A DNA stretch of 64,000 bases. Source: a bacterium. Lineage in GTDB: Bacteria > SZUA-79 > Acidulodesulfobacterales > Acidulodesulfobacteraceae. Position numbers and translations under genes: made by a program. The DNA is taken from assembly GCA_027319095.1 (NCBI GenBank), contig DAHVNW010000002.1, positions 27,763 to 91,762 of the forward strand, read 5' to 3'. Below, in pieces: positions 36,328 to 45,744 of this stretch (position 1 is the stretch's first letter; every line of letters starts with the position of its first letter). A model generated the notes under the pieces. It searched no databases. It saw only the letters and a program-made list of their open reading frames with translations, and was not told where the DNA came from.

Positions 36328-38133
36328 TTAAACCTTCAATATCGATAAAAAAGCCTCCTGCGGAATCTCGACGGAACCGATATTTTTCATTTTCTTTTTT
36401 CCTTCTTTTTGTTTTTCTAAAAGTTTCCTCTTTCTGGTAATATCCCCGCCGTAACATTTTGCGAGAACGTTTTTCCTTAAAGCTTTAATCTCTTCTCTGG
36501 CTATAATTTTAGAGCCTATCTGCGCCTGAAGAACGACCTCGAACATCTGCCTCGGTATTAACTCCTTTAGTTTTTCGACTATGTTTCTTCCCCTTACATA
36601 AGCTTTGTCCTTGTGGACTATTACGGAAAGGGCATCGACAGTGTCCTTATTAACCAATATTTCGAGCTTTACCATATCCGCCTGCCTGTAACCGCTGAAT
36701 TCATATTCGAAAGACGCATAGCCTTTGGAAAGCGATTTAAGCTGGTCGTAAAAATCGAGGACTATTTCGGCTAACGGCAGTTCATATACAAGCTGGACCC
36801 TGCTTTTAGTTATATATCTAAGCTCGACTTGCCCGCCTCTTTTTTCCACGCACAGATTTATTATTTTACCCAAAAATTCCGAAGGCACATAAATATTAGC
36901 CTTTATAAAAGGCTCTTCTATATGTTCGACTTCCTGCATGCTAATTTCTTTTGAAGGAGGAAATTTCATAGGATTAAGCGCCGGCTTTACTTCTCCTTTG
37001 ACCGTTATTATATTATAAAGAACGGTCGGAGAGGTGGATATTAGGCTTAACCCGTATTCGCGTTCAAGCCTTTCCACTATTATTTCCATATGCAAAAGCC
37101 CAAGAAAACCACATCTAAAACCGAATCCAAGCGCAAGCGAATTTTCCGGCTCGTAAGAAAACGAAGGGTCGTTAAGTTTTAATTTTTCTATGGAGTCCTT
37201 AAGTTCATGGTAATCATCGGAATCTATCGGGTATATACCGGCAAATACCATGGGCTTCGGCTCTTTGAAATCAGGCAGCGGCGCCGATGCAGGATTGTTT
37301 TTAAGCGTAATTGTATCGCCTATTTTAAACCTGCCCGAATCTTTTATATTTGCGATAATAAATCCGACTTCTCCAGCATATAGAGTATTCAATTCTTTTG
37401 CAAATGGATTATAAACGCCTACCTTTTGGACTTCGTAAGAAACTCCCGAATGCATAAGAAGAATAATATCCCCAGGCCCAACTTTGCCGTCGAATATTCT
37501 TATGAGAGATACAACGCCTTGATAAGAATCGAACCACGAATCAAAAATTAAGGCTTTAAGGGGGAGATCGGAATTTCCTCTTGGATGAGGAATCTTGTTT
37601 ATAACGGCTTCTAATATTTCTTTTATTCCTATGCCTTCTTTCGCACTTGCCAAAATAGCGTCTTTAGCTTCTATTCCGACTACTTCTTCTATTTCTTTTT
37701 TAGTTTTTTCGGGATCGGCGCTTGGGAGGTCTATTTTATTAATAACGGGAATAACTGTTAAGTTCATATCCGAGGCTATATAAACATTGGCAAGCGTTTG
37801 CGCTTCCACGCCCTGCGTTGCGTCTACAACGAGAAGAGCGCCTTCGCATGCTGCTAGCGATTTGGATACTTCATAAGAAAAATCTACGTGGCCGGGGGTA
37901 TCTATAAGATTCAGCGTATAATTCACGCCGTTATAATCATAATTCAACCGGACGGTCTGAGCCTTAATCGTAATACCCCTTTCGCGCTCGAGTTCCATAT
38001 TGTCGAGAAATTGGGATACTTTCTCTCTTTCGGTAATTGCTCCAGTAAAGTCTAAAAATCTGTCGGCAAGAGTCGATTTTCCGTGGTCTATGTGGGCAAT
38101 AATAGAAAAATTTCTGATGTTTTTGATTTCCAT
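36328..38133 (-). CDS. lepA: Elongation factor 4 (LepA)
   Basis: 601 aa translational GTPase that acts on stalled or mistranslocated ribosomes. GTP motifs: G1 AHIDHGKST (residues about 13-21), G3 DTPGHVDF, G4 NKID. The unique C-terminal LepA domain ends with the basic segment [20 protein letters not shown]. The start is ATG 38133, 28 bases downstream of the RNase P RNA 3' end, so it may be transcribed from the rnpB promoter. Confidence 0.97.
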   Translation of the reverse strand: MEIKNIRNFSIIAHIDHGKSTLADRFLDFTGAITEREKVSQFLDNMELERERGITIKAQTVRLNYDYNGVNYTLNLIDTPGHVDFSYEVSKSLAACEGALLVVDATQGVEAQTLANVYIASDMNLTVIPVINKIDLPSADPEKTKKEIEEVVGIEAKDAILASAKEGIGIKEILEAVINKIPHPRGNSDLPLKALIFDSWFDSYQGVVSLIRIFDGKVGPGDIILLMHSGVSYEVQKVGVYNPFAKELNTLYAGEVGFIIANIKDSGRFKIGDTITLKNNPASAPLPDFKEPKPMVFAGIYPIDSDDYHELKDSIEKLKLNDPSFSYEPENSLALGFGFRCGFLGLLHMEIIVERLEREYGLSLISTSPTVLYNIITVKGEVKPALNPMKFPPSKEISMQEVEHIEEPFIKANIYVPSEFLGKIINLCVEKRGGQVELRYITKSRVQLVYELPLAEIVLDFYDQLKSLSKGYASFEYEFSGYRQADMVKLEILVNKDTVDALSVIVHKDKAYVRGRNIVEKLKELIPRQMFEVVLQAQIGSKIIAREEIKALRKNVLAKCYGGDITRKRKLLEKQKEGKKKMKNIGSVEIPQEAFLSILKV

Positions 38134-38161
38134 TTAGGATTTATTATCGTTCATAGGTATA

Positions 38162-38508
38162 GGCGCAAGCAAAATAATAAGCCGGGTTCTGTCTATTGCC
38201 GGTCATTTCTCTATGCAAACAACCCGAAGGCCATATAAGACGAGCAGCCTTAGACCTTCCTATTTGTTCTTGCTCCTAACGGGGCTTGCCATAGCCATTA
38301 TTTACATAATGCCTAAGTGAGCTCTTACCTCGCTATTTCACCCTTACCGCAATAAATTTTAATTTAACACGGCGGTATATTTTCTGTTGCGCTTTCCTTA
38401 AAGTTACCTTCACCGGTATAAAACGGCGTTATGCTCTTTGGAGCCCGGACTTTCCTCGAAAGAAACCGTATAAGTATCCTCCGCGATCGGCTAATTTTGC
38501 TTGCGGCC
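38162..38508 (-). ncRNA. rnpB: RNase P RNA (bacterial class A)
   Basis: Catalytic RNA that matures tRNA 5' ends. Minus-strand hallmarks are GAGGAAAGTCCGGGCTC (38458-38441) near the 5' end and ACAGAACCCGGCTTA near the 3' end. Helix P1 is clear: GGCCGCAAGCAAAAT at the 5' end pairs with ATTTTGCTTGCGCC at the 3' end, fixing ends near 38508 and 38162 (about 347 nt). The promoter 38517-38545 predicts the same 5' end. It lies between rnhA and lepA. Confidence 0.95.
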
Positions 38509-38516
38509 AAGATATT

Positions 38517-38545
38517 ATTTTAACAATTTGTTCTTACTGCGTCAA
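38517..38545 (-). promoter_or_regulatory. Promoter of rnpB
   Basis: Minus strand -35 TTGACG (38540-38545), 17-base spacer, -10 TAAAAT (38517-38522). A start 7-9 bases downstream falls at 38508-38510, matching the 5' end inferred independently from the P1 helix. Confidence 0.8.
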
Positions 38546-38546
38546 T

Positions 38547-38963
38547 CTATTTAGATGAATCTATCGCTAAATTTGCTAATTTATCGGCCTCTTTGTTAAG
38601 GCTTCTGGAAATATGCATAAACTTGGAACTTACGTCTAAATCTTTGAGTATTTTTTTCGCCTTAAGATAAAGAGGTAAAATATTTGCGCTTTTCACTGAA
38701 TAAATTCCGCTCATTTGATTGACGAGCAACTGGGAATCAGAAAAAAAAATTATCTCTCTTATCTTTGCGCCGTCTTGCATGACCGCTAAATATTCGAGAG
38801 CAATAATAAGCGCCTTATATTCGGCTTCGTTATTGGTGGAAATGCCTAAATATTTATTTAAGGAGGTTGCCTTTTGTTTTCGTTCGTCAAAAATTAAAGC
38901 CCCTGCTCCGGATTTACCGGGATTTCCGCGGGAAGCTCCGTCCGTATAAACGGTCAATTTCAT
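38547..38963 (-). CDS. Ribonuclease HI-like protein
   Basis: 138 aa. The RNase H catalytic carboxylates are visible: Asp in YTDGASRGNPG (residue 7), Glu in NNEAEYKAL (about 47), Asp in FFSDSQLL (about 76), and Asp in NKEADKLAN near the C-terminus. It is the short type lacking the basic handle region of E. coli RNase HI, like those often encoded near zinc-ribbon proteins. It follows the zinc-ribbon gene with a 4-base overlap, so expression is coupled. Confidence 0.92.
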   Translation of the reverse strand: MKLTVYTDGASRGNPGKSGAGALIFDERKQKATSLNKYLGISTNNEAEYKALIIALEYLAVMQDGAKIREIIFFSDSQLLVNQMSGIYSVKSANILPLYLKAKKILKDLDVSSKFMHISRSLNKEADKLANLAIDSSK

Positions 38964-39730
38964 ATTTTAGTTTTGTTTGATTTTTTAGAAATTTTACCTT
39001 CGGCCGGAGACGATTCCGGTAAAGTCGTATCTATATAAATTATCCTCGAACAAACCGGGCACTGCATAAATACGCTTTCCGAAATAAGCTCGTTAAACTG
39101 CTGGGGGGGGAGCATCCTGTAACAGCCGGTGCATGCTCCCGATTGCATCACCGGAGTAATTGCAGGAAATCCTTTTCTTATCTTTATAGCTTCGTACACG
39201 TATAAATAATCTTTTTTAATTTTATTTTTTGCGGCTTCTCTTTTGGCAAGAAAATCTTTTTTAATACTATTGCACTCTTCTTCTTTTGTTTTATATTCCA
39301 AATTTTTTAAGGACATTGCGCTTGCGAGCTCTTCTATTACTTTTTGAACAAGAACTATTTTGCCGGCAACCGACTCTTTGTTTTCCATGCATAACAATAA
39401 TTCATCTTCGGACTTCTTTTTCAGCGCTTCATTGTCCTTTATCGATTTTTGAATTGCGTTATATTCTTTATTGGTTTTAATCAGCTTTTGAGCGTCTTTC
39501 ATTTTAATTATTTTGTCTTCATATGTCTTTATATCGAGATCGGAACCGGCTATTTTTTTATTTAGTTCCATCAAGTCTTCTTTAAGTTTTTCAAGTTCGG
39601 ATTCTTTCGATTTTAAAATATTCCGCAAATCCTCAATTTCGCATAAAGCGTTTTTAAGGAAATCCTCGTACTTAAGCAGTTCCAAATCGATATTCTGCAT
39701 TTCTACGATAAAAGAAATTTGTTCGTTCAA
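38960..39730 (-). CDS. Coiled-coil protein with C4 zinc ribbon (COG1579-like)
   Basis: 256 aa. Residues about 10-180 are almost entirely heptad-rich helix (long Glu/Lys/Leu coiled coil). The C-terminus has two CxxC pairs, CTGC (about 200) and CPVC (about 225), forming a zinc ribbon. The family is widespread and of undefined function, often near RNase HI and Nif3-like genes exactly as here. The start is TTG at 39730 with GGAGGAG upstream; a 34-bp repeat copy lies immediately before that ribosome binding site. Confidence 0.88.
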   Translation of the reverse strand: MNEQISFIVEMQNIDLELLKYEDFLKNALCEIEDLRNILKSKESELEKLKEDLMELNKKIAGSDLDIKTYEDKIIKMKDAQKLIKTNKEYNAIQKSIKDNEALKKKSEDELLLCMENKESVAGKIVLVQKVIEELASAMSLKNLEYKTKEEECNSIKKDFLAKREAAKNKIKKDYLYVYEAIKIRKGFPAITPVMQSGACTGCYRMLPPQQFNELISESVFMQCPVCSRIIYIDTTLPESSPAEGKISKKSNKTKI

Positions 39731-39748
39731 AGTTCTCCTCCTTTTTTA

Positions 39749-39782
39749 TAGGTACCAGAATTCAATTCGGGTACCTCACAAT
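39749..39782. repeat. 34-bp palindromic repeat, copy 2
   Basis: GGTACC arms around AGAATTCAATTCG, then TCACAAT. Read on the minus strand it encodes the last residues of the Nif3-like protein (IVRYPN) and its TGA stop, so the element has invaded or defines the 3' end of that gene. It lies just upstream of the zinc-ribbon gene's ribosome binding site. Confidence 0.75.
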
Positions 39783-40886
39783 TTTAAACGGGTTATTTTC
39801 ATAAACATTTTCTGAAACCGGTATTGCGGAATTAAATTCTTTTAATAAAATGTTCTTAGCTATGGAAGCGAAATATTTTTCGGTATCGAAATGGGACATT
39901 TCTATCAAAGATATTCCGCTTGCATTTGCTTTAATCGCTTTAGCGTGCGTCATTTCTGAGGATATTAAAACGTCGCAACCAGATTTTATCGCGTTGTCTA
40001 TAAAAGAAAAACCGCTGCCCGAAACAACGGCAATTCTTTTTATTTTTTTATTCAATTTTCCGCAATAGTTTATAAATAATGGGGAAAATTGCTTCCGAAT
40101 TTCATCTAAAAAATCGCCTAACGCAATTTTGTTTTCAATGTCTCCGAATGCGCCCATACCTTCGGCGTTATTACCGCCAAAGTCATATAGAGGATATAAA
40201 TCGAATGCCGCTTCCTCGTATGGATGGACTTTTTTCATTTCTTCTATCGCTTTTTTAATAAATCTTTCTTCTATTAAAAGTTCGAGCTTGGATTCGTCGG
40301 CAAAAGACGTTTCTTCGGGTTTCCCCATAAATGGATTCGAACCTTCAAGCGGCTTAAAAGACCCTTTTCCCTTTGTTTCAAACGAACAGTTTTCATAATT
40401 TCCTATTTTTGGATTACCGTATTTATAAAGAACGTCCCTTACCGGCTTTACATATCCTTTTGGAATAAAAACCGATAGCTTATACAGTTTTCTCTTGCGG
40501 GGAATTAAAGGAAGAACCGGTTTTACCGAAAGTTTATCGAGAATATAGCGGCTTGATGAAAATACGGAAGAATCGAAGTTTGTATGCATTGCATAAACGC
40601 AAATTTTATTTTTTATGAGGAATTTTATAATTTTTCCAATATGAGAATCTAAATCTATCAAACGAAGAGGGTGAAAAAAAAGAGGGTGATGTATTAATAT
40701 CAAATTAAAACCTTTTTCTGCAGCCAGTTCTAAAGACTTTTCCGAAAGGTCTAACGATGTTACGATGCCGGAAATAGGAGCATCTGCAAATTTTACTTGA
40801 TAACCCGAATTATCCCATTCTTCCTGCAATTCAAGCGGTATCAGCTGTTCTAATTTGACTACTGCATCTTTTATAAATAATGACAT
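39762..40886 (-). CDS. Nif3-like dinuclear metal centre protein (YqfO type)
   Basis: 374 aa. Nif3/YbgI fold with metal-site blocks ILIHHPLFFHP near residue 60 and HTNFDSS near 102, then a C-terminal SGSGFSFIDNAIKSG and SSEMTHAKAI. The middle (about 130-240) is the extra PII/CutA-like insert found in the longer YqfO form. Biochemical function is unsettled; often annotated as GTP cyclohydrolase type. I start at ATG 40886, since the longer frame to 40904 runs into the tRNA. Its last six residues come from a repeat element. Confidence 0.88.
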   Translation of the reverse strand: MSLFIKDAVVKLEQLIPLELQEEWDNSGYQVKFADAPISGIVTSLDLSEKSLELAAEKGFNLILIHHPLFFHPLRLIDLDSHIGKIIKFLIKNKICVYAMHTNFDSSVFSSSRYILDKLSVKPVLPLIPRKRKLYKLSVFIPKGYVKPVRDVLYKYGNPKIGNYENCSFETKGKGSFKPLEGSNPFMGKPEETSFADESKLELLIEERFIKKAIEEMKKVHPYEEAAFDLYPLYDFGGNNAEGMGAFGDIENKIALGDFLDEIRKQFSPLFINYCGKLNKKIKRIAVVSGSGFSFIDNAIKSGCDVLISSEMTHAKAIKANASGISLIEMSHFDTEKYFASIAKNILLKEFNSAIPVSENVYENNPFKIVRYPN

Positions 40887-40892
40887 TTTAAA

Positions 40893-40968
40893 TGGTGGGC
40901 CCACCCGGGTTCGAACCAGGGACCAACCGGTTATGAGCCGGCCGCTCTACCAGCTGAGCTATAGGCCC
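40893..40968 (-). tRNA. tRNA with CAT anticodon, probably elongator Met
   Basis: 76 nt with encoded CCA. The acceptor stem is GGGCCTA/TGGGCCC; the D arm contains AGCTCAGCTGGTAGAGC; the anticodon stem is GCCGG/CCGGT with loop CTCATAA; the T arm is CCCTGGTTCGAACCCGGG. CAT can be Met, initiator fMet or Ile2. The fully paired first acceptor base pair excludes a typical initiator, and overall sequence resembles elongator Met; tRNA-Ile2 is not excluded. It lies 8 bases after rpoD and is likely transcribed with it. Confidence 0.93.
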
Positions 40969-40976
40969 TAAATCCA

Positions 40977-42935
40977 CTACTTTACAAATGTTTTAAGCCT
41001 TTTTGAACGACTTGGATGTCTGAGTTTCCTGAGGGCTTTTGCCTCGATCTGCCTTATTCTTTCTCTTGTAACTCCAAATTCCTGTCCTACTTCTTCAAGG
41101 GTATGGTCTGATTTTATTCCTATGCCGAACCTCATTCTTAAAACTTTCTCTTCCCTTTCCGTAAGAGAAGATAGGACTTTCCCGGTTTGCTCTTCGAGAT
41201 CGGAATTAATTGCCGCTTCTAAAGGGAGAACGGTAGCTTTGTCTTCTATAAAATCTCCCAGGTGCGTATCCTCTTCTTCCCCTATTGGCGTTTCTAAAGA
41301 AATAGGCTCTTTGGCTATTTTTAAAACCTTTCTGACCTTATCTATGGGAAGATCCATTCTTTCCGCAATTTCTTCTGGAACAGGCTCTCTTCCAATTTCC
41401 TGCACTAAAGCTCTGGAAGTTCTAATCAATTTATTTATAGTTTCTATCATATGAACAGGAATTCTAATAGTCCTTGCCTGATCCGCAATAGCTCTAGTTA
41501 TAGCTTGTCTTATCCACCATGTCGCATATGTAGAAAATTTATATCCCCTTTGATATTGAAATTTTTCCACAGCTTTCATAAGCCCTATATTGCCTTCTTG
41601 AATAAGATCTAAAAATTGAAGCCCCCTGTTCGAATATTTTTTAGCGATAGATACTACAAGCCTTAAATTTGCTTCTACGAGCTCAGTCTTTGCAGCTTTC
41701 GATTTTTCTTCGCCTATTTTTATGGCTTCTACTATTTTCTTAAGTTCGCATTTTGAAACGCCAACCTCTTTTTCCGAAGCGGCTATTTTAGATTTATATT
41801 CGTTAATAAGTTTATTTATGCTTTCTAACCTTTTATGTTCCTGTGATTTGGTTTGCTCGGCTATTTCGTTTTTCTTTTTATAAGTAGATTCAAGCTCTTT
41901 TATGTTTTCTTCGAATTCCATTATTTTGATATTTTGGTTCTTCAGCCTCATTATAACTTTATCGGATATTTTCTTCTTAAGCCTTAAATCCTTAATATAG
42001 CCGAGTATCTTTTTCTTAGTTTCATGAGATAAATTTTTATTGCCGACCCACGAAAAAGGTTTTGGAACGCTATCCGAATTTATGTCTCCCGATGTTGCCG
42101 ATGTTACCGCTATATCATCGTCATCATCTTCTATATGCGACGATGCGATAAAATTTCCGTTATTCCCGGAATCTTTTCTATCTTTTATTTTATCTTTTTT
42201 GCGCTTTTTGCCGTCGTAATCCGGCTTTAACTTGCTTTCGTTATATTTTACTTCTTTTTTAATTTTTTCTATAATAGATAAAAACCTGCCGGTAGATTTT
42301 TCGATGTCTTTATCGCTGGGAAAATCAACATCGTCGAAATCGGAAACTATTCCAGTAATATTAATATCCTGACTCTTTAACTTTTCTCCTATCGAGATTA
42401 CCCATCTGATTAAAATATCCGAATTCAAAACGGACGAGAAAATTTCCTCCTCTCCTTCTTCTATGCTTTTTGCTATTTCTATTTCTCTTTCGCGGGTAAG
42501 CAGGGAAACTGACCCCATTTCTTTTAAATACATCCTTACAGGGTCGTTCGTCTTAAGAGATAAGTCCTCTTCCTCTTCGATTTCCTCGTTGAACGCTTCT
42601 TCTTCGGCAAACTTAGAATGACCGGATTTTGCGAAGATAGACGACGATTCCCTTCCGATATCGATATCTTTTTCCCCAAGCATGCTTATTAAATCGTCGA
42701 TTTGGTCTGGCGAAACTATGTCCGCCGGCAAAATATCGTTAAACTCGTCGTAACTCAATCTGCCGCCAGGACGTTCCTTAACCTTTTCAAGGCTTTTATT
42801 AAGCACCTGCGCTTCTATTTTTTTATCTTTATCTTTTTTTAAAATATTGAAAACAACCGCTTTTTCTTTCGCCGTTTCTTTAACGTTATTTTTTGTTCCA
42901 TCGTTGTTTTTATTTTTTATATTTTTTTTATCCAT
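40977..42935 (-). CDS. rpoD: RNA polymerase primary sigma factor RpoD
   Basis: 652 aa housekeeping sigma-70. Region 1.1-like sequence (about 58-85) and region 1.2 [20 protein letters not shown] are followed by a long non-conserved charged insert with acidic runs. Region 2 has the core/-10 binding [18 protein letters not shown]; region 3 and region 4 follow, with helix-turn-helix [20 protein letters not shown]. Start ATG 42935 with AAGGTGAT upstream. dnaG is 31 bases upstream, completing a typical rpsU-dnaG-rpoD macromolecular-synthesis order with cvpA inserted. Confidence 0.97.
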   Translation of the reverse strand: MDKKNIKNKNNDGTKNNVKETAKEKAVVFNILKKDKDKKIEAQVLNKSLEKVKERPGGRLSYDEFNDILPADIVSPDQIDDLISMLGEKDIDIGRESSSIFAKSGHSKFAEEEAFNEEIEEEEDLSLKTNDPVRMYLKEMGSVSLLTREREIEIAKSIEEGEEEIFSSVLNSDILIRWVISIGEKLKSQDINITGIVSDFDDVDFPSDKDIEKSTGRFLSIIEKIKKEVKYNESKLKPDYDGKKRKKDKIKDRKDSGNNGNFIASSHIEDDDDDIAVTSATSGDINSDSVPKPFSWVGNKNLSHETKKKILGYIKDLRLKKKISDKVIMRLKNQNIKIMEFEENIKELESTYKKKNEIAEQTKSQEHKRLESINKLINEYKSKIAASEKEVGVSKCELKKIVEAIKIGEEKSKAAKTELVEANLRLVVSIAKKYSNRGLQFLDLIQEGNIGLMKAVEKFQYQRGYKFSTYATWWIRQAITRAIADQARTIRIPVHMIETINKLIRTSRALVQEIGREPVPEEIAERMDLPIDKVRKVLKIAKEPISLETPIGEEEDTHLGDFIEDKATVLPLEAAINSDLEEQTGKVLSSLTEREEKVLRMRFGIGIKSDHTLEEVGQEFGVTRERIRQIEAKALRKLRHPSRSKRLKTFVK

Positions 42936-42965
42936 ATATATAAAATATCACCTTGACTTATTGCC

Positions 42966-44837
42966 TTAATAGCCACAAATTTTTCGCTGAAATTCTTCTG
43001 AAATATATTTCAACTTGTTAAGTTCCTGAAACTTAAGAAGTTTAGCTTTTTCGTCAAGCAATCCGCTTCTGATTTCATTCAAAATTATTTTACAGGATTT
43101 ATTTATATTATCGACTTTTAATTTAATTAGGAGTTTTTTAAAGTCCTCCCTGTCGCTTTTATTTTCGGTTAGTAAACTTGAATAATATATCCTGCTCCAT
43201 TTAAAGCCGTCTTCAGTTTTGGAAACTATGCTCTCTATTTTACCGCTTATTTTATCTTTTTCCGTCCCGCTTTCCAATAACTCCTTTATCTCATTAATTA
43301 TATATACGGCATTTTTATCGGAAAATTCGTTTATTATATCATCGCTTATATATTTTGTCAATAACATATTGCAAAATATTTTTCCTATAATTAAGTCTTC
43401 CGTATTATAATTTTGAACGGCAGCAACCGGTTTTAAATAACCGTCCGAATGATTATGATTATCCGCATAAAAAGCGCTATTGTTAAAATTGACCGTTTTA
43501 TTAAAATCCGTTATATATTCCCTCACTACGCTTTCACTTAAGCCAAGGCGATTGGCAAGCAAATTAACGTAATGGGAAAACATTATATTGTTATTTATCT
43601 TCCTTAAAAAAGGAACTACATCTCTGACCGTCGAGATTTTTTCCTTAAGCTTACGTTCATCGTCTTTGTATTTGATTATACCGCTATTTTTACTTTTTTC
43701 AATATAGTAGTCCAAAGCAAATAAAACGGGGGGTTTTTTCTCGTCCTCTATTAATTTTATGAGCCTGCCGCCTCCATACTTCCTGACATAGCTGTCTGGA
43801 TCTATGCCGCCGTCCAAACAAACGGCATAAATATTTTTATCGGGGTTATCCATAAAATCCTGAAATAATTCTATGCCTCTGTTTATGGCGTTTATGCCCG
43901 CTTTATCGCCGTCGTAAAGCAAAACAATTTCATCGCATAATCTAGACAGATTGACTATGTGATTTTTAGAAAGAGCCGTGCCCATTGTAGCTACAACGTT
44001 TTTGATGCCATTTCGATACAGCGTTATCATATCGAAATAGCCTTCGACTACTAATACCGAATTTTCTTTTTTAATAAAAGATGTAGCTTTATCTAAACCG
44101 TATAAGGTATTATTCTTTTCAAAAATCTGGGAATTATTCGTGTTTATATATTTTGGAAAATAGCTCGCAGATTCTTCTTCGCGAGAAATTATTCTGGAAG
44201 CAAGAGCTACCGGCTCTCCGTCTCTATTCGTTATCGGAATGATTAGCTTATTGACGAATCTGTCCGAATAGCCTCCTCCATGTCCGTCCTTTTTGATCAA
44301 GAGTCCTATATTTGCGGCAATATTCAAATCTGTTTTGCTGTTCGCCAAAAAAGACAATAATCCGTTCCCGAATCCGGCATATCCCAATTTAAAAGTACTA
44401 GCGGTTTTTTCGTCTATGCCCCTGTCGTTAAGATATTTAATAATATGCCTGCTACCGGAAGCATAAACAAAAAGATTTTCATAATAAAAATTTGCCGCTA
44501 AATTTAAAATATTTTTTAGCGGACTGACATTTTCCGTATTTTTATATAATTTTGTATCCTCGAGCGGTATATTATATTTTTTTTTAAGGTAATAGATAAC
44601 TTCCTTGAAAGATTCTCCTTTTATATCTTTTAGAAACCCTATGACGTTTCCGCCTTTTCCACATCCAAAACAATAATAAAACCCTTTCTGTTCGTTTACA
44701 TGAAAAGAAGGAGTCTTCTCGGAATGAAAAGGACATAATCCGGTATAACTTCGACCTACTTTTTTAAGTTTAACGAATCCGGATAGCTCTTCGACTATAT
44801 TGACGTATGACAAAATGGTTTCGATATTTCTGTCCAT
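42966..44837 (-). CDS. dnaG: DNA primase
   Basis: 623 aa. It synthesises RNA primers for replication. The N-terminal zinc-binding domain is CPFHSEKTPSFHV ... CFGCGKGG (residues about 37-62), then the TOPRIM core with VVEGYFDMITLY and LLYDGDKAGINA, and a divergent C-terminal helicase-interaction domain. Length is within the family range. It is in the rpsU-(cvpA)-dnaG-rpoD group. Start ATG 44837; a small frame overlapping its 5' end (to 44979) is not supported. Confidence 0.96.
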   Translation of the reverse strand: MDRNIETILSYVNIVEELSGFVKLKKVGRSYTGLCPFHSEKTPSFHVNEQKGFYYCFGCGKGGNVIGFLKDIKGESFKEVIYYLKKKYNIPLEDTKLYKNTENVSPLKNILNLAANFYYENLFVYASGSRHIIKYLNDRGIDEKTASTFKLGYAGFGNGLLSFLANSKTDLNIAANIGLLIKKDGHGGGYSDRFVNKLIIPITNRDGEPVALASRIISREEESASYFPKYINTNNSQIFEKNNTLYGLDKATSFIKKENSVLVVEGYFDMITLYRNGIKNVVATMGTALSKNHIVNLSRLCDEIVLLYDGDKAGINAINRGIELFQDFMDNPDKNIYAVCLDGGIDPDSYVRKYGGGRLIKLIEDEKKPPVLFALDYYIEKSKNSGIIKYKDDERKLKEKISTVRDVVPFLRKINNNIMFSHYVNLLANRLGLSESVVREYITDFNKTVNFNNSAFYADNHNHSDGYLKPVAAVQNYNTEDLIIGKIFCNMLLTKYISDDIINEFSDKNAVYIINEIKELLESGTEKDKISGKIESIVSKTEDGFKWSRIYYSSLLTENKSDREDFKKLLIKLKVDNINKSCKIILNEIRSGLLDEKAKLLKFQELNKLKYISEEFQRKICGY

Positions 44838-44923
44838 AATTTTTATAATTAAGCATGCCGGAATTATTCTCTAATAATAACATATCGGCATTAACAATGA
44901 CTGCCTTAATAAAACCGAAAAAG

Positions 44924-45402
44924 TCAGTGTAATTTATAAAATTTGCCGGTATAAGGGGATAAAATTTTGCCGGCTTCAAGAAAATAGGGGATAAAACCCT
45001 TGGACTTGTAATAGCTGAAACGCTTATCTATAACTGGAAACGAAAAAAGAAAATATATGATTAATCCAAGCAGTATGAAGGTTTTAATTCCAGCAAAAAA
45101 AAACCGCCTATGCTATTACAGATACCAAATTTAAGAAAATTTATAATTTTTGTAAGCGCAAACGCAATTAAGGCAAAAATAATTATAACGGATACTAACA
45201 CTATTAAAAAAACGATGATTTTCCCTATTTCTTCGTTATGAACCGGTTTAAAACCATGGACATTCGAGCTTGCATATATTGCAGCAAAATAAGCGGAAAT
45301 AATTCCTATCAAAGATATAGCCTCTTTAACAAACCCCCTAAAAAAGCCTCTTATCGCCATAGCAGCAAATAAAACTAAAAAGGCTATATCTATGTAGCTC
45401 AT
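44924..45402 (-). pseudogene. cvpA: CvpA family membrane protein, frameshifted at a 9-T run
   Basis: The uninterrupted frame (45061-45402) encodes 113 aa with CvpA features: IAFLVLFAAMAIRGFFRGFVKEAI and three hydrophobic segments. On the minus strand it reaches GGC GGT followed by nine T (45103-45095), then departs into LLELKPSYCLD and stops. One extra T would give GGFFFAGIKTFILLGLIIYF, a fourth membrane segment, and continue to a TGA at 44924, for about 159 aa, the normal CvpA length. So the gene is either broken, phase-variable by slippage, or carries a sequencing error. CvpA is an inner-membrane protein linked to colicin V export and envelope stress. Confidence 0.8.
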
Positions 45403-45430
45403 AAAGTTTTTATTATTAATAAGTTAATAA

Positions 45431-45625
45431 TTAATAACTGAAGTAATTTTTTTTGGAATTTCTCTTTCTGGAAGCCGCAGCTTTTTTCTTTTTCTTAACG
45501 CTCGGTTTTTCATAATGCTCTCTCTTCCTGATTTCGGAAAGAATTCCCGCTCTCTCGCAAGATTTTTTAAATCTTCTTAACGCATTCTCGAAAGATTCGT
45601 TTTCTTTAATTTTTACAATAGACAA
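45431..45625 (-). CDS. rpsU: 30S ribosomal protein S21
   Basis: 64 aa basic protein. Matches S21: [26 protein letters not shown] at the start (split here; the [10 protein letters not shown] core is at residues 12-21), then REHYEKPS and a Lys/Arg-rich tail. The start is TTG at 45625 with GGAGG about 12 bases upstream. A consensus -35 TTGACA lies 76 bases upstream. It heads the rpsU-cvpA-dnaG-rpoD series. Confidence 0.95.
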   Translation of the reverse strand: MSIVKIKENESFENALRRFKKSCERAGILSEIRKREHYEKPSVKKKKKAAASRKRNSKKNYFSY

Positions 45626-45677
45626 AACCTGATTTCGCCTCCTTTTTTTCTTTTTATATTTTATATTATATATAATA

Positions 45678-45706
45678 GTATCATATATTTTCTATTAATT
45701 TGTCAA
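45678..45706 (-). promoter_or_regulatory. Probable promoter of rpsU
   Basis: Minus strand: perfect -35 TTGACA (45701-45706). The -10 is ambiguous, TATGAT (45680-45685) with a short 15-base spacer, or TGATAC at 17 bases. AT-rich throughout. Confidence 0.5.
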
Positions 45707-45744
45707 CACTTTTAATTTTGCTCCTGAATTATTCGCTTTCATAT

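Noticed and set aside
36251..36457. 68-codon minus-strand frame over the lepA 3' end
   Set aside because: Wholly explained by the basic C-terminal lepA segment read in another frame.
44770..44979. 69-codon frame overlapping the start of dnaG
   Set aside because: It is out of frame with dnaG, overlaps its first 22 codons and the restored cvpA end, has no ribosome binding site and resembles nothing.
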